Below are positions 53,647-61,922 of a stretch of DNA of 64,000 bases, piece by piece. Numbering within the stretch: the first letter of the stretch is position 1; every line of letters begins with the position of its first letter. Below the pieces are notes generated by a model. That model ran no database searches and had not been told where the DNA came from. It saw only the letters and a program-made list of their open reading frames with translations. Location: NCBI GenBank assembly GCA_964436125.1, contig CAYTBT010000006.1, positions 1 to 64,000 of the forward strand, in the 5' to 3' direction. Source of the stretch: CAYRFF01 sp964436125 (GTDB lineage Bacteria; Bacteroidota; Bacteroidia; Chitinophagales; Saprospiraceae). A program made the position numbers and the translations under genes.

Positions 53647-53950
53647 CGTATAGCTCTGCTATTTAACATAAAATCAGATATAGCTGGNNNNNNNNNNNNN
53701 NNNNNNNNNNNNNNNNNNNNNNNNNNNNNNNNNNNNNNNNNNNNNNNNNNNNNNNNNNNNNNNNNNNNNNNNNNNNNNNNNNNNNNNCTGAAAGCCCTAT
53801 ATCGGTACCGATTTTATGTTAAAGCAATTTGGGGAATTCTTCCTTTATATATCACGTATAGCTCTGCTATTTAACATAAAATCAGATATAGCTGGCTGAA
53901 AGCCCTATATCGGTACCGATTTTATGTTAAAGCAATTTGGGGAATTCTTC
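53647..53950. repeat. 108-bp hairpin tandem repeat containing the assembly gap
   Basis: Two copies of a unit starting CGTATAGCTCTGC (53647 and 53855). In the intact copy TTTAACATAAAATC (53870-53883) pairs perfectly with GATTTTATGTTAAA (53918-53931), and GATATAG (53885-53891) with CTATATC (53905-53911), leaving GGTACC bulged. A partial older copy (CTATTTAACATAATAT) begins at 53603. No gene is present. Confidence 0.9.
53688..53787. other. Assembly gap of 100 N
   Basis: Exactly 100 unknown bases, a placeholder length. The flanks are TAGCTGG and CTGAAAG, which are directly adjacent in the intact repeat copy at 53889-53902. Confidence 0.98.
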
Positions 53951-54030
53951 TACAAATGCTAAGGTTGAGACTAAGGCTAAGGCTAAGGCTGAGAGAAATT
54001 ATGGATTATGGATGTTGGATTATGAATTAT

Positions 54031-54740
54031 AATCATCTTCTTCATCAAAATTGAAACACTTAAATCATTTCCCAACCCAGCTAATGGCTTCGCCGCAGTC
54101 ATAAGTCGGAAGTCGGAAGTCGAAAGTCAGAAGTCGGGTAACGGGTAATCGGCTCATTACACATTGTCCATTGCTCATTGCTCATTGAAATTCAATCATC
54201 TTCTTCATCAAAATGGAAACACTTTAACCTTTTTTCCAACCCAGCCAATGGCTAATGGCATCGCCGCAGTCATAAGTCGTGAGTCGGGTAATCGGTAACA
54301 GGTAATCGGTGATCGGCTCATTGCTCATTGTTAATTGCTCATTGTTAATTGCCCATTGCTCATTGAAATTCAATCATCTTCTTCATCAAAATGGAAACAC
54401 TTAAATCATTTCCCTACTCAGCTAATGGCTAATGGCTTCGCCGCAGTCATAAGTCGTAAGTCAGAAGTCGGGTAACGGGTAATCGGTGATCAGCTCATTG
54501 CACATTGTCCATTGTTCATTGCTCATTCCTCATTGTTAATTGCTCATTGTTCATTGCACATTGTCCATTGTTCATTGCTTATTCCTCATTGTTAATTGCT
54601 TATTGTTAATTGCCCATTGCTCATTGAAATTCAATCATCTTCTTCATCAAATTGAAACACTTTAACCTTTTTCCCAACTCAGCTAATGGCTAATGGCTTC
54701 GCCGCAGTCAGAAGTAGACGGCTTCGCCGCAGGTGTGATA
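54031..54740. repeat. Higher-order satellite of 49-bp spacers and 7-bp-phased heptad arrays
   Basis: Four copies of a spacer starting AATCATCTTCTTCATCA begin at 54031, 54194, 54372 and 54633. Between them lie 16, 18 and 30 heptamers, always in the same order: GCTAATG words, CGCAGTC, AAGTC words, GGGTAAT words, then TTGCTCA/TTGTTAA words, closing TTGAAAT TC. Block lengths (163, 178, 261) equal spacer (49, 50, 49) plus 7 times the count plus 2. No open frame runs through it. The stretch from 53951 to 54030 is low-complexity GGCTAA repeat, and 54741-54858 is plain intergenic DNA. Confidence 0.9.
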
Positions 54741-54858
54741 AAGGTTGAGTTTGATATTCCTAGCATTGTTGATAGCCCGATCAATCTACTAGATGCTCTG
54801 AGTATTTCCTAGTTCTTAATACATTTTGTACTTTGTAGCATAATTAAATCATAATACT

Positions 54859-55476
54859 ATGGCTCTCAGCGATATTCTGGATAAATTATTCAATGCAAAA
54901 GATTCAAAAGACCTTAAAGACATCGCCAATCTCACCAAAGAAGAGATAGAAGAACTCGGTAGCCGTTTTATCGATGCTCTGGACGACAAAAGCGATGAAG
55001 TTCTTAATCGCCTCAACGAAGAGAAGCCTGAGTTTATAAGGAAAGTGAAGGAACAATTTAAAAATCTCAAAGAGAATCCCGAGGAAGAAAGTCATTCTGG
55101 ACAAGATGAAGGAATCAATTTCCATACGCAGAGTGCAGACTCCGATTCTACAGTTGAAAACCAGGAGATCGATGAAATAGATATGGCACTCAAAAAAGCT
55201 GATTCCGAAATAAATTCAGCGGATGAGATTATGAACAAAATGAATAATCTGGAGGCAATAAAAGAATTGAACCTCATACCGGAGGATTTTATCGCCAAGG
55301 CAAGGAAATATGCAGACTCAAGTTTAAAACAAGGTGCATCTCAGGAAGAGAATAGCCTATCAAGCAAGAAAGCAGGCGATTCTACAGCCGGCTTGAATAA
55401 GGCACAATTTACAGATAGAGATAGAGATGGAGATGGCGATTCACGCATTGATGATGCCGATATTGAAGAAGAATAG
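54859..55476 (+). CDS. Acidic helical protein ending in an EF-hand-like loop
   Basis: 205 residues, no signal peptide or TM segment, very acidic. Helical N-terminus (ILDKLFNAKDSKDLKDIANL), a Ser/Gln-rich middle and a C-terminal DRDRDGDGDSRIDDADIEEE. DGDGDSRIDDAD fits a calcium-binding EF-hand/dockerin-type loop with the last ligand Asp instead of Glu. I do not recognise the family. It is flanked by the satellite and by a convergent MazG-like gene. Confidence 0.65.
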   Translation: MALSDILDKLFNAKDSKDLKDIANLTKEEIEELGSRFIDALDDKSDEVLNRLNEEKPEFIRKVKEQFKNLKENPEEESHSGQDEGINFHTQSADSDSTVENQEIDEIDMALKKADSEINSADEIMNKMNNLEAIKELNLIPEDFIAKARKYADSSLKQGASQEENSLSSKKAGDSTAGLNKAQFTDRDRDGDGDSRIDDADIEEE

Positions 55477-55508
55477 CAGTCTCCCCTATTGTTTGTTCGA
55501 GTGTATTA

Positions 55509-56000
55509 TTAGCTATTCAGGATTTGGGGAATATCCGCAGGTGAATAATTCACGGACTTCAAGACTTTCCCATCGGATTTTCGATAGACAAGAAAATAAT
55601 TATCACGTTCAACGATATAGGCTTCCGTGCCATCCTTCTCCGCATAGTGCTTCATAGTAGCTTCCGCCTCCTCTCGCGATGCACATCGCTTACTCATATT
55701 GGAACGTTGTACCTCGTCAAATAAGTCTTTAAACTTCTCTCCCATCCCAAATTCCAGTATTGCACCGGACAATACATATTGTATATCACTGAAAGCATCG
55801 GCAACCTCGACAAGATCTTTCTCAGCAATCGCAGCTTTCAGTTCGTCAAGCTCTTCTTGCAGCAGATTTATCCGCAATTCACAGCGATCTGCAGCCGGAA
55901 TAAGTGGCTCCGATTCCACCGGCAATTCAAATGTATCATGAAATTCAGCTACGCCGTTTAAGGCATTGGGTTCTTGAAATCTCTTCTTTTTTTGCTTCAT
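55509..56000 (-). CDS. MazG-like nucleoside triphosphate pyrophosphohydrolase
   Basis: 163 residues. LLQEELDELKAAIAEKDLVEVADAFSDIQYVLSG has the ExxE...ExxD metal-binding pattern of all-alpha NTP pyrophosphatases, and FDEVQRSNMSK is the motif seen in the phosphoribosyl-ATP pyrophosphohydrolase-like branch. It probably hydrolyses non-canonical dNTPs. It ends with a beta-rich tail of about 55 residues (YIVERDNYFLVYRKSDGKV) that is less familiar. Confidence 0.8.
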   Translation of the reverse strand: MKQKKKRFQEPNALNGVAEFHDTFELPVESEPLIPAADRCELRINLLQEELDELKAAIAEKDLVEVADAFSDIQYVLSGAILEFGMGEKFKDLFDEVQRSNMSKRCASREEAEATMKHYAEKDGTEAYIVERDNYFLVYRKSDGKVLKSVNYSPADIPQILNS

Positions 56001-56088
56001 TCTTCCATAAATTAAACCGGGGTCAAAATAAGCACTTTGTCCCCGGTGATTTTTTCATAAACTGCCTTACGGCAAATACGCACTCTGC

Positions 56089-57411
56089 TTATTCAGCAAA
56101 GTAAGATTTTTCAAATTTCTTTCCGCCTCTCACAGCCTCAAGTCTAGCTTTAATCTCCTTACTCTGATCGAGTTTATGCATCCGGGCAAGAATCTCGTAT
56201 AAACCGGTAAGCGTACTAGTATCATTGGGATTAATGCTTTCAGCTTTCTTGAAATACGGCAAAGCCTTTTTAAAGAGTTCCTTAGACTTTTTACTCAATG
56301 CCTCATATTTTTTCTGTTCATCGAGGCCGAGTTTCTGCATTTCCTTAGTCACGGCAGCACCTTTATTAAAGTACATCATACCGATAGAATACATCGCTTC
56401 AAAGTTCTTGGGATCAAGCTCCAGTGTCTGATTATAATAATCAATCGCCTTGGTGAAGTATCCATGAGCATTGGAAGTATCTCCACTTTCCTTGGCTTTC
56501 TTAAACAAGTTCATATACACATTACCGAGTGCTGAACGTACGCTGGGATTATTGGGATCTGCTTTAATCGCTTGTTTAAGCTTAGATTCCAGCTCCTTAA
56601 ATTTCTTGTTTTTAATCAAGTAATTAATCTCAGCAAAGAGTAATGAAATATCCTCCGGGAACAAATTTTTTCCTCGTGCAAGTACTTTCTCAGCTTTTTC
56701 CGGATTATCCTTCACGATAAGATTGAATAAGCTACTATATACCCTGGGATTATCGTATGAAATCTCATATAATTCATTCAAGAGCTTTTTGGACTCTTTA
56801 TCTTTTCCTATCTGGAGTGCACACACAGCAACGACAAATTTCTGATTATTCAAGTTACTTTTATCCTGGAACACGGAGCCTTCATCATGCGATTGAAGAA
56901 ACTTATCAATTTTTAATACTGCATTGAAGGCATGATAAGCCTGCTCATAATCAGGTGCGCCGATATAGAGGTTACCGATTGCGCTCAAGTGAGAAGCCGT
57001 TTCCTTCAATCCATCGTAGATATCATTCTGGCGGTAGCTTTTTTCGGCAAATTCATAAGCCTTCATATACGAGTTATAAGCAACGATAGCCGGATTACTC
57101 TTGGGAGCTTCTTTGGTTTTGCCGATAGCAGCGCGCGCTGCGATACCAGCCGCTATAGTATTGTAAATTTCACCGCGTTTGACGTAAGTCTTGGTTTTAT
57201 CATCATTATCGAGTTGATCGATAAGGTTCACAGCTTTATTTATAAGGTTTTCAGCTTTTGTCAGTTCATCTGCATTACGTGTCTGATCCATATAAAAACT
57301 GCTAAGGGCTCGAGACGCCTTTCTCGTCAACTTCTTTGGATTATCTTGTGCAATAGCTGCAGCACCTTGAAAAAGGAATACTACGCATAAAATTCCGATC
57401 AATTTTTTCAT
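56089..57411 (-). CDS. Secreted/periplasmic TPR-repeat protein
   Basis: 440 residues with a signal peptide (MKKLIGILCVVFLFQGAAA). At least six TPR-like helix pairs, the clearest at about 290-370: PNNPSVRSALGNVYMNLFKKA, then AIDYYNQTLELDPKNFEAM, given here in two pieces. TPR proteins in the Bacteroidota periplasm mediate protein assembly. A perfect minus-strand TATATTTG box at 57525-57532 is a possible promoter, with a 110-base leader. Partner unknown. Confidence 0.85.
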   Translation of the reverse strand: MKKLIGILCVVFLFQGAAAIAQDNPKKLTRKASRALSSFYMDQTRNADELTKAENLINKAVNLIDQLDNDDKTKTYVKRGEIYNTIAAGIAARAAIGKTKEAPKSNPAIVAYNSYMKAYEFAEKSYRQNDIYDGLKETASHLSAIGNLYIGAPDYEQAYHAFNAVLKIDKFLQSHDEGSVFQDKSNLNNQKFVVAVCALQIGKDKESKKLLNELYEISYDNPRVYSSLFNLIVKDNPEKAEKVLARGKNLFPEDISLLFAEINYLIKNKKFKELESKLKQAIKADPNNPSVRSALGNVYMNLFKKAKESGDTSNAHGYFTKAIDYYNQTLELDPKNFEAMYSIGMMYFNKGAAVTKEMQKLGLDEQKKYEALSKKSKELFKKALPYFKKAESINPNDTSTLTGLYEILARMHKLDQSKEIKARLEAVRGGKKFEKSYFAE

Positions 57412-57552
57412 TTGATATTCTTGTTTGGTCTATTCTTTAAAAAACGATTGACATAAAATAGTTTCCACTTATGCCATACGTAGGTATAAAATCTTGTTAA
57501 GTTTCATTAATAAAATCTTAAAGGCAAATATAAAAACTGTACAGAGTAAATA

Positions 57553-60030
57553 CTATTCTTCTTCATCAGAAAGGACTTCATCCTCACTTCTGATAACAGC
57601 GACATCTGCAATTTCGTCAGTCTCATTCAGATTAATGACGATAACACCTTGAGTGGCACGACCTCTGATATGAACATCCTCAACCGACATTCTTATAACA
57701 ATGCTGTTTCTCGTTGTGATCATAAGATCATCATCAGAGACGACAGCTTTCATAGCTACGAGTTTGCCGGTTTTCTCGGTCAACATCTGAGTACGTACAC
57801 CTTTTCCGCCGCGATTTATCAAGCGATATTCATGGTATGGAGACCGTTTTCCTATTCCTTTTTCTGAAATTGTCATTACGGTAACATCAAAATCTGCTCC
57901 GAGTGGAATAGCCGACATGCCGATAACATAATCGCCCTCCGCATCGAGTCTCATGCCCCTCACTCCACGTGCTGTACGTCCCATGGGCCGCACATCTTCC
58001 TCGTTAAAACGTATTGCGCGGCCATTGCGATTGGCTAGAAGGATCTGATGTGATCCATCTGTGAGTTTCACATCGATTAACTGGTCTCCTTCTGCTATGG
58101 TAATGGCATTAATTCCGTTTACTCGAGGTCGTGAATATGCTTCTACTACTGTTTTCTTTACAATTCCTTGCTTGGTTGCAAAGACGAGGTAATTATTATT
58201 GATAAAATCTTCATCCTCCAGATCTTTTATATTAATATATGCACGGACTTTATCATCCTTGGGCATTGCTATTAAGTTCTGAATTACTCTTCCTGTTGAT
58301 GTTCTGGACGATTCCGGTATTTCAAATACCCTCAGCCAGAAACATCTACCTTGCTCGGTAAACAAGAGTAAGTAATTGTGGGATTCAGCAATAAACATGT
58401 GTTCTATAAAGTCTTGGTTCCTTGTCTTGGAGCCTTTACTTCCCTTTCCACCGCGATTCTGTATTTTATATTCGGAAACCTTGGTCCTTTTTATATAACC
58501 AAGGTGTGAGATGGTTACGACTACCCGATCATTGGGGATAAGGTCCTCTATTTTTATTTCGGAGTCAATCAGGCTTATTTCCGACCTTCTTTCATCTCCG
58601 AAATTCTCTTTCACCTCACGTAGTTCTTCCTTCACGATATCTTTCTGCACGTCAATAGAAGCGAGGATTTCTTTATATCGTTTGATTTTTTTCTGTAATT
58701 CCTCGTATTCTTCTTTGATTTTGGCTCTTTCCAGACCGGTTAATTTCTGCAAGCGCATCTGGAGAATTGCAGTAGCCTGGGCTTCACTTAATTTAAAGCG
58801 TTCCATCAGTCCTTCACGGGCTACATCGACATTTGCGGAAGCTCGGATAAGTGCGATAATTTCATCGAGATTATCCAGGGCAATGAGCAGTCCTTCAAGA
58901 ATATGAGCTCTGTCTTGTGCCTTCTTAAGTTCATAGCGCGTTCTGCGGACAACCACTTCAATACGGAAATCGATAAAATGCTGGATCATCTCCTTGAGAG
59001 AAAGGAGCTTGGGTCTGCCGTTGACGAGCGCAATATTATTTACGCCATAAGAAGTCTGTAGAGGCGTATATTTATAGATTTTACTGAGAACGACATTGGC
59101 GAGAGCATCGCGTTTAATATCAATCACAATACGGAGGCCTCGTCTATCCGATTCATCGCCGATGTATGAAATACCCTTGATTTTTTCCTCATTCACCAGA
59201 TCGGACATCTTTACGATGAGGGTAGATTTATTGACCTGATAAGGGATTTCAGTGATAATAATGCGTTCCTTGCCGGTCTTCGTAGTTTCGATTACTGCTT
59301 TACCGCGGACTACTACCCTACCACGACCGGTTTCAAATGCTTCTTTAACACCCGATAGGCCTTGAATTATTCCACCTGTCGGGAAATCCGGTGCCGGAAT
59401 ATGCTCCATTAATTCATCCGTTGTTATTTCCGGATTATTCACCGTGGCCATTGTAGCATTTACAATCTCGGTGAGGTTGTGGGGCAGCATATTGGTTGCC
59501 ATACCCACGGCAATACCTGAGGCACCGTTCATCAAGAGATTGGGCAGGCGGGTCGGTAAGACAGTGGGTTCTTTTAAAGTATCATCAAAGTTATCGGTAA
59601 AATCCACCGTATCTTTTTTAATATCTGCCAGTAGTTCATGGGCAATCTTGGCAAGGCGCGCTTCTGTGTAACGCATTGCTGCCGCTTTATCACCATCCAT
59701 TGACCCGAAGTTCCCCTGGCCGTCAACAAGTGGATATCGCAAGGACCAATCTTGAGCCATCCTCACCATTGCTTCATAAACTGCACTATCTCCATGCGGA
59801 TGATATTTACCCAGTACCTCTCCGACAATTCTCGCAGATTTCTTATGTGCTTTATTATAGTATAGTCCCAGCTCATTCATTCCATACAGGATACGGCGAT
59901 GTACCGGTTTTAATCCGTCTCTTACATCGGGTAATGCGCGGGAGACAATAACGGACATTGAATAATCAATGTACGCGCTTTTCATCTCGTCTTCAATATT
60001 AATCGGTATAATCTTGTGTGTATCAGCCAT
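57553..60030 (-). CDS. gyrA: DNA gyrase subunit A
   Basis: 825 residues. Catalytic Tyr 121 in AAAMRYTEARLAKI. The quinolone-resistance region HPHGDSAVYEAM has Ser 82 and Glu 86, i.e. no common resistance change. The C-terminal wrapping domain has a GyrA box IQNRGGKGSKG and later NRGGKG, which separates it from ParC. It introduces negative supercoils with GyrB (not in window). One TTTGCGGAAGC word (58832-58842) is read antisense as A-S-A-N. Divergent from ubiE. Confidence 0.97.
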   Translation of the reverse strand: MADTHKIIPINIEDEMKSAYIDYSMSVIVSRALPDVRDGLKPVHRRILYGMNELGLYYNKAHKKSARIVGEVLGKYHPHGDSAVYEAMVRMAQDWSLRYPLVDGQGNFGSMDGDKAAAMRYTEARLAKIAHELLADIKKDTVDFTDNFDDTLKEPTVLPTRLPNLLMNGASGIAVGMATNMLPHNLTEIVNATMATVNNPEITTDELMEHIPAPDFPTGGIIQGLSGVKEAFETGRGRVVVRGKAVIETTKTGKERIIITEIPYQVNKSTLIVKMSDLVNEEKIKGISYIGDESDRRGLRIVIDIKRDALANVVLSKIYKYTPLQTSYGVNNIALVNGRPKLLSLKEMIQHFIDFRIEVVVRRTRYELKKAQDRAHILEGLLIALDNLDEIIALIRASANVDVAREGLMERFKLSEAQATAILQMRLQKLTGLERAKIKEEYEELQKKIKRYKEILASIDVQKDIVKEELREVKENFGDERRSEISLIDSEIKIEDLIPNDRVVVTISHLGYIKRTKVSEYKIQNRGGKGSKGSKTRNQDFIEHMFIAESHNYLLLFTEQGRCFWLRVFEIPESSRTSTGRVIQNLIAMPKDDKVRAYINIKDLEDEDFINNNYLVFATKQGIVKKTVVEAYSRPRVNGINAITIAEGDQLIDVKLTDGSHQILLANRNGRAIRFNEEDVRPMGRTARGVRGMRLDAEGDYVIGMSAIPLGADFDVTVMTISEKGIGKRSPYHEYRLINRGGKGVRTQMLTEKTGKLVAMKAVVSDDDLMITTRNSIVIRMSVEDVHIRGRATQGVIVINLNETDEIADVAVIRSEDEVLSDEEE

Positions 60031-60218
60031 GCTTTTGCTTCTATTCTGTAATCTTTAAGACTTCCAAATGCCTCGCTTAATGCGTTCCTCATCCTCGGCC
60101 TTAAATTTAACTCTGCGAAAGTACAAAATATTGCTATTCTTCTAAAGCATATATCAAGAAATTTTCAAGCTTTAAATGCTTAATGTTCAGTTTATTTTCA
60201 TATTGCAGAAAAACAACA

Positions 60219-60226
60219 TACTTTTG
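60219..60226 (+). promoter_or_regulatory. -7 promoter box of ubiE-porT, near-leaderless
   Basis: TACTTTTG is a perfect TAnnTTTG, followed by C. Only eight bases separate it from the ubiE ATG. A weak TTTT lies 21 bp upstream as a possible -33. Confidence 0.6.
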
Positions 60227-60234
60227 CGCGCATT

Positions 60235-60963
60235 ATGACGGAGTCCATCAAGCCATATAAGGATAATCAGGATAAGAAGGCGCAAGTCGAGTCTATGTTT
60301 GATAATATATCACATAGCTATGACTTTCTCAATCATTTCCTGTCTATAGGCATTGATAAAAGATGGAGAAAGAAGCTGTTAAGCTTTATTAAAGAGCCTG
60401 AAAGGTGCAATATGCTAGACGTGGCTTGTGGAACAGGTGATATTGCCATCAAGGCCGCACGTGAATTGAAAATACGCAATGTTGCTGCACTTGATTTATC
60501 ACAGAAGATGCTCGATATAGCGGCGCATAAAGTTCATAAGTACGGTTTACAAGATGGCATTGAATTCTTTAAAGGCGAATCAGAAAATATTCCTTTTCAA
60601 GATGGGCAATTTAATGTATTGACATGCGGATTCGGTGTGCGTAATTTCGGAAATTTACACAATGGTCTGAAGGAAATGTATCGCGTCTTAAAACCTGGCG
60701 GAAAATGCCTGATACTCGAGTTCAGCCAGCCACGGAGATTTCCCATCGCTCAATTATACCATATTTACTTTAAATACGTTCTACCTGTGATCGGAAAAGC
60801 AGTTTCAGCTGATGGTAAAGCATACAGGTACTTATACGACTCGGCTATGGCCTTTCCGTCATTTACGGATTTTACAACTTTATTGAAGGAAATCGGATTT
60901 TCAGAAGCACAATATCAAGCACTTACATCAGGAATATGTTGCATATATTACGCAAGGAAATAA
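60235..60963 (+). CDS. ubiE: Demethylmenaquinone methyltransferase
   Basis: 242 residues (also called menG). SAM-binding DVACGTGDIAIKAA, LDLSQKML, and the UbiE signatures FDNISHSYDFLNHFLSIG and CGFGVRNF are present. It carries out the last step of menaquinone synthesis. porT begins 28 bp before its stop; this gene order is common in Bacteroidota. Confidence 0.95.
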   Translation: MTESIKPYKDNQDKKAQVESMFDNISHSYDFLNHFLSIGIDKRWRKKLLSFIKEPERCNMLDVACGTGDIAIKAARELKIRNVAALDLSQKMLDIAAHKVHKYGLQDGIEFFKGESENIPFQDGQFNVLTCGFGVRNFGNLHNGLKEMYRVLKPGGKCLILEFSQPRRFPIAQLYHIYFKYVLPVIGKAVSADGKAYRYLYDSAMAFPSFTDFTTLLKEIGFSEAQYQALTSGICCIYYARK

Positions 60964-61664
60964 GCTTATTTATTGCCATAGGAGCATTATGTTGCGCACT
61001 CTTGCCATTTCAGGCTAAGGCACAACGCCATCTAGAATCATTAAACTATGAAGGTTTTAAGGATAAGCCTTATTATTTTGGTCTGGCACTAGGTTATGCA
61101 CATAATGACTACCGTTTATCCCGATCGGATGATTTTATCTTAAATGATGAATATAAAATAACGAGGACGATTGCCGGACCGGGATTCACCATCGGAGTTA
61201 TCGGGAACTTAAAGATTGGCAATGACTTTGACGTGAGATTTGTGCCGGGATTCTCCTTTTCGGGGCGCGATATTGAATTCATCTCTGCGACAAGCGGAGA
61301 CCTTATGAAGGAGAATATTGAATCGACTTTTCTTGAACTACCTTTTATGGTGAGGTATAAGTCCAAGCCCTATGCGGATATGCGCCTTTTTCTTATGGCC
61401 GGTGTAAAATACACCTACGATATATCATATTATAGCCGTCTCCGCGAGGAGCAAAATCTCATAACGATCTCACCGCATGATTATCTTGTTGAAGCGGGAT
61501 TTGGAGTGCAGTTTTTCTTCCCGTACTTTATCCTATCCCCGGAGATTAAATTCAGTCAGGGCATCGATAATGTACTCATCTTTGACCGGAATATAAATAG
61601 GTCGCAGATATTTGAGCAGATTACAACGCGCACGATATCTTTCAGTCTGAACTTTGAGGGATAG
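60936..61664 (+). CDS. porT: PorT family T9SS outer-membrane protein
   Basis: 242 residues. Signal peptide ending near AKAQR (about 30). A beta-barrel with YYFGLALGYAHNDYRL, FELPFMVRYK-like strand (FLELPFMVRYKSK) and GVQFFFPYFILSPEIKFSQG matches PorT/SprT, a core T9SS component. The 28-bp overlap with ubiE indicates co-expression. Confidence 0.88.
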   Translation: MLHILRKEISLFIAIGALCCALLPFQAKAQRHLESLNYEGFKDKPYYFGLALGYAHNDYRLSRSDDFILNDEYKITRTIAGPGFTIGVIGNLKIGNDFDVRFVPGFSFSGRDIEFISATSGDLMKENIESTFLELPFMVRYKSKPYADMRLFLMAGVKYTYDISYYSRLREEQNLITISPHDYLVEAGFGVQFFFPYFILSPEIKFSQGIDNVLIFDRNINRSQIFEQITTRTISFSLNFEG

Positions 61665-61703
61665 CAGCATTGATTACATTCTCCCCTGCCCTTTGATTCA
61701 TCA

Positions 61704-61714
61704 GCTTCCGCAAA
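61704..61714 (-). repeat. Intergenic copy of the repeated 11-mer TTTGCGGAAGC
   Basis: One of 12 exact copies, in the 258-bp gap between porT and the deacetylase gene. The extended form ATTTGCGGAAGC is intact. No other element is seen in this gap. Confidence 0.75.
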
Positions 61715-61922
61715 TGTGGTTCCGGGTTCCGCGCTTAAAAGCCTCTACTAGCTTTTGTTAATCTTATGCAATGCCCAGAGATAGCTATGGCAATACTGAA
61801 TCTTATATATTAATATTGTTGCCAGAAACAACTGAACACTCTTTTAAGTTCGTATAATTGTATGTTGATAAGGCTGTGGCAAGAACACTGCCTCTTCATC
61901 CGATTATCATTAAAATATGCTT

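Noticed and set aside
53951..54740. CRISPR-like repeat-spacer alternation
   Set aside because: The conserved 49-bp blocks are separated by variable-length heptamer arrays that resemble each other, not unique spacers, and no cas genes are present.
57553..60030. ParC instead of GyrA
   Set aside because: The IQNRGGKG GyrA box and full wrapping domain fit gyrase.
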